Position numbers and translations under genes: made by a program
Notes under the pieces: model-generated
The model's input: only the letters and a program-made list of their open reading frames with translations
What the model was told of the DNA's origin: nothing
Database searches by the model: none
Assembly: GCF_032452875.1 (NCBI RefSeq)
Contig: NC_083883.1
Coordinates: 51,458,698 to 51,522,697 of the forward strand
Reading direction: 5' to 3'
DNA length: 64,000 bases
Origin: Bos javanicus
Lineage: Eukaryota > Chordata > Mammalia > Artiodactyla > Bovidae
Shown here: one piece after another, positions 54,001 to 60,000 of the stretch
Layout: the number at the start of each line of letters is the position of its first letter
How positions within the stretch are numbered: position 1 is the stretch's first letter

Positions 54001-57000
54001 AGCATCTGACATACCGTTGTAGGCTGCCCTACAATACAACCTCTAACAAAACCAGGCTGTCCTGAACCCCTGGTAATAGAATTGTTTACACTTAGACCAA
54101 GAAGGTTGGGAAGGCAACAAAATCCACATGTGGTGTGTGCCCAGGCCAACTTAGAGGCGTTCATGCTATGAGACCTAAAGTTCTCATGAGGTTGTCTGAA
54201 ACGAAGAAATACGTCAGCTGAGCCTATGGTGGTTCCATGTGTCCTAAATGTGTCCGTGACAGGATCGATCACGCTTTCCTTATCGAGGAGCAGAAGATCG
54301 TTGTGAGAGTATTGAAAGCATAAGCAGAGAGTCAGAAAGCTAAATAAAAAAATGAAGCATTTTTGAGTAATAAAAAATGTGCACAGGGGTAAATGGTATT
54401 TTGGAAATTGACTAAAACTCATGAATGGGGTTGGAAACAAAGCCTGTGACACCTGCTGTCCTGGTCCTGGGCGTCCTGTGTTGGAGGCCCCCTTGCTCAG
54501 CCCCTGGCTGAGCCCCTCATGCTGTCACTTCCAGGTGCTTCAAGCTGGCATGCCGGGCCGTGGGTGTCTACCCGCCCCTGGAGCTGTCCCACAACCAGAT
54601 CAAGTTTGCAGCCACCTCCTTGTACGACACATCTGTGGCCACTCTGTACGTCATCAACTCCCACCTGAGCATGAACTCACTGACCCACTCAGTGCCCCGC
54701 ATTGGCTCAGAGGACGCTTTTCCCGTGGGGCCCACGTCTTTTGAGTTCCTGCTGCCCCCAGATTCGCCCATCACCATCTCACCCCTGGTGGGCACCGTGT
54801 GGCCAGGAAAGGTAGGTGTGAGCCCCACAGGTGGGCTGTTGGGGGGGGGGGGCAGGCCACCCCGGGGTGCCTGGTTCTGCCCACCCTGGACCACAGTGGT
54901 TCAACCAGACAACAGATGGTAGAGATCAACCTGGATCCTCATCAGAGCTGAGTGGGCCCTCCTGCCCTCTACCCAGCCCAGCCTGGCCCCAGAAGCGGGG
55001 CACCCAAAGGCATCTGACCCCACAGGCCCCTGGCTGGGGGCTCCATCAGTTCAGACCAAGTGAGGGTGTAGAGCCCTGGATGTCACAGCAGATGGTCACA
55101 GAGGCTGCGCAGCACCTGGTCACCAGGAGCACAAGGTTTCCCACCTCTGCTCCTCCTGATGAAACAGAAAGAGCCAGGCCTCAAGGCAGGGACTCCCCGG
55201 GGCCCTCACAGCATCTCTGAGCTTACTTCCATGCCTTCATATGTGGGGGTGACAGCCACTGTGAGGGAACTGAGTGAGGATGGGCAGGGACATACAGGCC
55301 CTGCAGTCACAGAAACGCATCGTAGTAAAGTGAGCAAATTAGGCTTAAGAAATGGTTCTTTTCTCCAAGGGAGTTACTGCAGCTGTTAAGAGCTTCCCCC
55401 TCACTCCCTTGCTGTGCTGAGCATGGGGGAGGCTACGGTGAGGGAGCCCTTGTGGGGCCCAGTGTCATCCTGGGGGTGGGCTGCCATTCCCCTCGTGGGG
55501 ACAGATGGGTGGTGCAGGGACCACCCCCAGGTCTCAGAGCCTGAACATGAACCTTCCCTTCTCACTCATGCCCTGTGGGCTGCTACCCACCGTGGGCAGT
55601 GTGCCAGGTCCATCACAGGGACCCTCCCCCGACATGGTGAGAGGGGCCTGGTGATCATGCCTGCAGCCACCCAGCTTCCAGGGACAGAGATCAGGCAGGA
55701 CCTCCCAGGAGGGCTCTTCTAAGCTAAGACCCCAACATGTCCGAGAGCATGAACCTTTCCCCCCACAGAGGTGCCTGGTCCGAGTGGCCTTCCGGCCAGT
55801 GCTGCCCAGCGAGCTGATCCACCAGGAGGCCTTCCAGGCCCTGAGCAGAAAAGCTGAGGTCAAATTGGTGCGTGGTGGGGAGGGGGCCAGGGGGGCTTGG
55901 AGCTGCCCGCTTTGTACGAGGCCCTTGCACAAAGGCTTGGGAACAAACACCCCCCACCCCGCCTTGAGATTGGGGGCGCCCAGGGTTGGGGGGCAGGAGC
56001 CCTAGGAACACTTTACGGAGCATTAGGTGTGTTTTAAGAGGTTAGCACTTTTTCTTGGCAAAGGCCCTCCCTCCTCCCTTGAGAGCATCACCAGGCAGGG
56101 AAGAGCCCCAGATCCTGGTCCATCAGGGTGGCCTGGGAGGGTAGGCCAGGTCCTCTGTACTGCTCAGCAGAGGCTTGTGCTTACAGTGAAGGGGAACAGA
56201 CAAAACATCAAAGGGCCTGTGAACCTGAGGGAGTTCAGGCCTGAAGAAGCAGCTGCCCCAGGCTCCTGCCCAGAAGGGGCATCCGATACAGCTGGGCAGT
56301 CATGACCCAGAGCCCCGTGCACCTGCTGCTGCCCTGGAGATGCGGGGGCCCCCAGCCATTACTCCTCGGTGTCCAAGCACCCCTGCTATCACAGCACACC
56401 CAGAAGGAAGGGGCAGATGCCTTCAGCCTGCCAGAGGGCAGTGAGGCATGGGGGCAGGGAACAAGGGCAGGAACCCCCGTTTTGGCCAGCCCTCTGCCTC
56501 ACCTTGTGCCTCCCCTTCCTGATGGGGAAGACAGACACTGGGGGTGGTGCATGAGCCCTCAGGGGTCTCCGCACCTGTCATCGGTCTCCCTTAAGGAGGT
56601 ACTTGGGGTCTGGGTCCCGGGTTCCTGCCCTGGACAGTCTGCCAGCTCAGCAGAGTCCCAAGGGCAACACCACAGCCAGCCTCCCCCTGGCAGTCCCAAA
56701 AGGAGACGGTCACCCAGAGGAAGGACCAGCGGAGACCATCTTTCTCCATGCTGCGGCTGCAGAACCAAGACCGGCTGCTCCGGGCCTCAGCCTCCCAGCC
56801 CCCGGAGCTGCAGAAGGAGGACCTTGCATCCAGGTGGGCCCGAGAGAAGGCTGCCCCCACCTCCTGCCCCACAGAGATGTCCCCCTATGCTCCAGGGCCT
56901 TATGACTGCAAGTCCAGAGCGTGGCTGGCTTCAGGCACAGCTGGAACCAGGAGCTGCCTTGAGGCCCCTCAGGTTCTGCTGTCCTGGGTATCTGCTCACC

Positions 57001-60000
57001 TCAGTTCCCCTGGGCCCAGGGTCCCTGTGAAAACTTTCAGTCCAGGGGCTGGGGGACGCTGAGCCCCTGACCCCCATGTTCCCAGCTCAGCAGCCCAGCC
57101 TCCCCAGTTGCCACATGAGCTCTGGGCAGCTCTGACAGGCTGGAGCCACTTGTCAGCCCTGGACCCTTGCTGTGGCCCCAGGAACTCGGTTGTCTGGTGG
57201 TGCTTGATGGGTACCCTGGGAGAGGAGAGGCCCCCACAGGGACCAGGGAAGGGATGCAAAAGCCAGACAAAGTCTGGCTGCAAAAGTCAGACAAAACCGT
57301 GACAACCACAGCCTGGGCCACAGCATGGCCCCCAGGCTGCCACCCCCACTGCCCCGTACCCTCCGGCCCAGGGCCCTGGGAAGCAGGTGTGGCCTTATAG
57401 ATCCCTCCATGGAGGGCAGGGCACAGCCTCCTAGGTGCTGGGGGCAGTGTGGGACAGGGCATGAGTGCACCTTGCCGGTTCTGTTCCAGCTCTCAAGAGT
57501 ACCAGTCGGCACAGGCCTCCCTGACCAGGTCTTTCCAGGGGAAGTTTGACAAGTTTGTGGTTCCCTGTGTTGTTGCTAGCGGCGACACCAAAGACAGGAA
57601 GGGGACAGAACCGCTGAGCTTCAGGTGCCGTGCTCTGGGCAGTGGGGTGGGGTGGTCACTCTCCCTGCCAACAGCCACCCAGATCCCGGTGGGGCCGGCT
57701 CAGGGTCTGGATGGGAGGGCAGGGCACATGGTTCCTGCCCTACCCTCAGCAAATCCCCGCCATTCCCAGTCCCCACAACACGCTGTACCTGGAGCTGTGG
57801 TGTCCAGCAGTGGCGCCGTCTATTGTGGTGACATCCGACAAAGGCAAGACTGTCATTAACTTCGGCGACATTGCTGCAGGTGTGTCCCGATCACAGCCCA
57901 GCCCCCATGCACACCCCCACCCATCGGAGCCCAGCCCCCACGCACACCCCTTTTCACCTGGGCTCCCACACCCACCCCCAGGCCTGGGGCTGTGACCTGA
58001 CCCCCCATTTCAGGACACCGGGGCATAAAGAAGGTCTCCATCCAGAACATCTCCCCTGAGGATCTCGACGTATCCTGCCCACGCCATCCAGGCAGCTTGT
58101 AGCAGGGGCAGGGGGTGAGGGGGTGGGGGGGAGAGAGAAGGGGATTGTGAAGGGCTGAGGCCCCATTCTCACCCCCTCCTTGACGCTGGGCCCTCAGCTG
58201 GAGTACTCCGTGCTGAACCCCGATGGCCCCTTCGTCCTGCTGAACCCCACCATCAGATTGCCCTCTGGCGAGACCCAGGTCCTAGATCTGTCCTTCTCCC
58301 CACGTGAGAGTATTGTGGTGAGTCCCAGCCCACCCAAACTCCTTTGCAGCCCTGTTCCCTGCTCTGCATGCCATCCAGCACTCTGGGCCTGGGAGCCACT
58401 GGTCCTCCTGGGTCCTGGCCTCTCGCTGGAAGAAGGAGGAAGTGGCGGCCAGGGAGCTCCCAGCCATCTCAGGTCCCCCATGCCCTGACCCAGCTGCTCC
58501 AAGACAGAGCTCGCACACCTGCGTCTGCCAGGGTCTTTTTCACGCTAAGGGACGTGGTCTCTGCAGGCCCAAGAAATACTGGACATCATCACCAAGAAAG
58601 GCACGCTCTCCCTGGCCCTCATGGGCACGGGTGTGGCGTCCACGATCACGTGCTCCATTGAAGGTGATGTCCTCAACATGGGCTACGTGATCGCCAGAGA
58701 GTCTGTCTCCTTGGGCTTCAAGGTAAAGCATGTGGTGGGGCCTGGTGCCACCCATCGCCTGGGAGAGGTTCCTAGGAGGGGTCCACCCCGCCTCAGTCAC
58801 AGAGCCAGCAGAGTCGCAGGCCGCTCCGATCCACCCCCTCCCCCACCACCCCCAGCAGCTGTCACTCCACTGGCCCCTCTAGCCAGTGGGGAGGGGGTGC
58901 TGAGGATGCCCCTCCCTCTGCCCCTCCGCTGCTGCCCAGGCCTTCTCACTGCTCCCATTTTTCTGCCCCAGGGCCTCTGCATGGGATGGGGGCCATCCCC
59001 CACAAGGGGCCATGTGGGTTCCTACCCCCACGCAGGCAAGCAGGCCTGGCTTTTTCTGTTCCCCCGCATCTGAGGTGGCCTTGGGCTGAAGGTGCCAGTG
59101 GGACCCCTGCTTCTTTACTTAGCTTAGTCCAGGTTCTAACAGCAGACCCCTGGGCCCGATTCCATGGGATATTTTACAGAGGGATGCGGCGTTCTCCCGG
59201 GAAAAGGGGGAGGCAGGAGAGAACTGGGGTGGGATGCTGGTTCAGCTGAAGGCTAGCCTGAGCCTGGAGGGGCAGGAGGGGGCTGAGACCTGGCAGCAGT
59301 AGCCTGTTCCCCGGCTGGCCAGCCCAGTTGCCCCAGTGACCTGGCCCTGCTCCCCGCAGCTGCAGAACAACTCCCCGCTGCCCATCAAGTTCTCCATGCA
59401 GCTGGACAGCCTCTCCTCCAGGAGCAGAGACCAGCACCGCCTGCCACAGTTCCTGGCCTCGCCTGACCAGAGGACGGAAGTCGTGGGTGAGCTGGCCAGC
59501 TGTGGGGACCGTGTGGGCCGTGGAAGGCGGGGGCCAGGGGGTGCTAGGCGCTGCAGGGGGATCCGGACCAGCCTGGCCACCTTGCTCCCAGGCACGCAGA
59601 ACTACAGTGGCCAGAGCGTGTTCAGCGTGGTCCCGGTCGAGGGCGTCATGGAGCCCGGCAAGGCTCAGGACTTCACTGTGACCTTCAGCCCAGACCACGA
59701 GAGCCTATACTTCTCTGACCGGCTGCAGGTCGTGCTCTTTGAAAAGGCAGGACTCCGACCCAGCCTGGACCCCTCCTCCCCACCCGCATGTCCACTTGTC
59801 CAAGCCCTTTGGCTGCCTGAGTGGCCCCACATTGGAGCTTGGTGCCTGGGGGGGCTCCACATCAGGCTGGGGGTCATCAGGTGGAGAGACCAATGTCTGG
59901 GGTCCCACAGGCCCACATCACAGCCCCGCCCCCTCCCAGAGCCCCACATGCAGGGTTGCAAACCGCTGTGCTCCTGCCCCCAGAAAGTGTCCCACCACAT

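Noticed and set aside
56302..57030. 242-codon forward ORF
   Set aside because: Covers intron 26, exon 27 and part of intron 27 in the wrong frame; no domain or conservation pattern.
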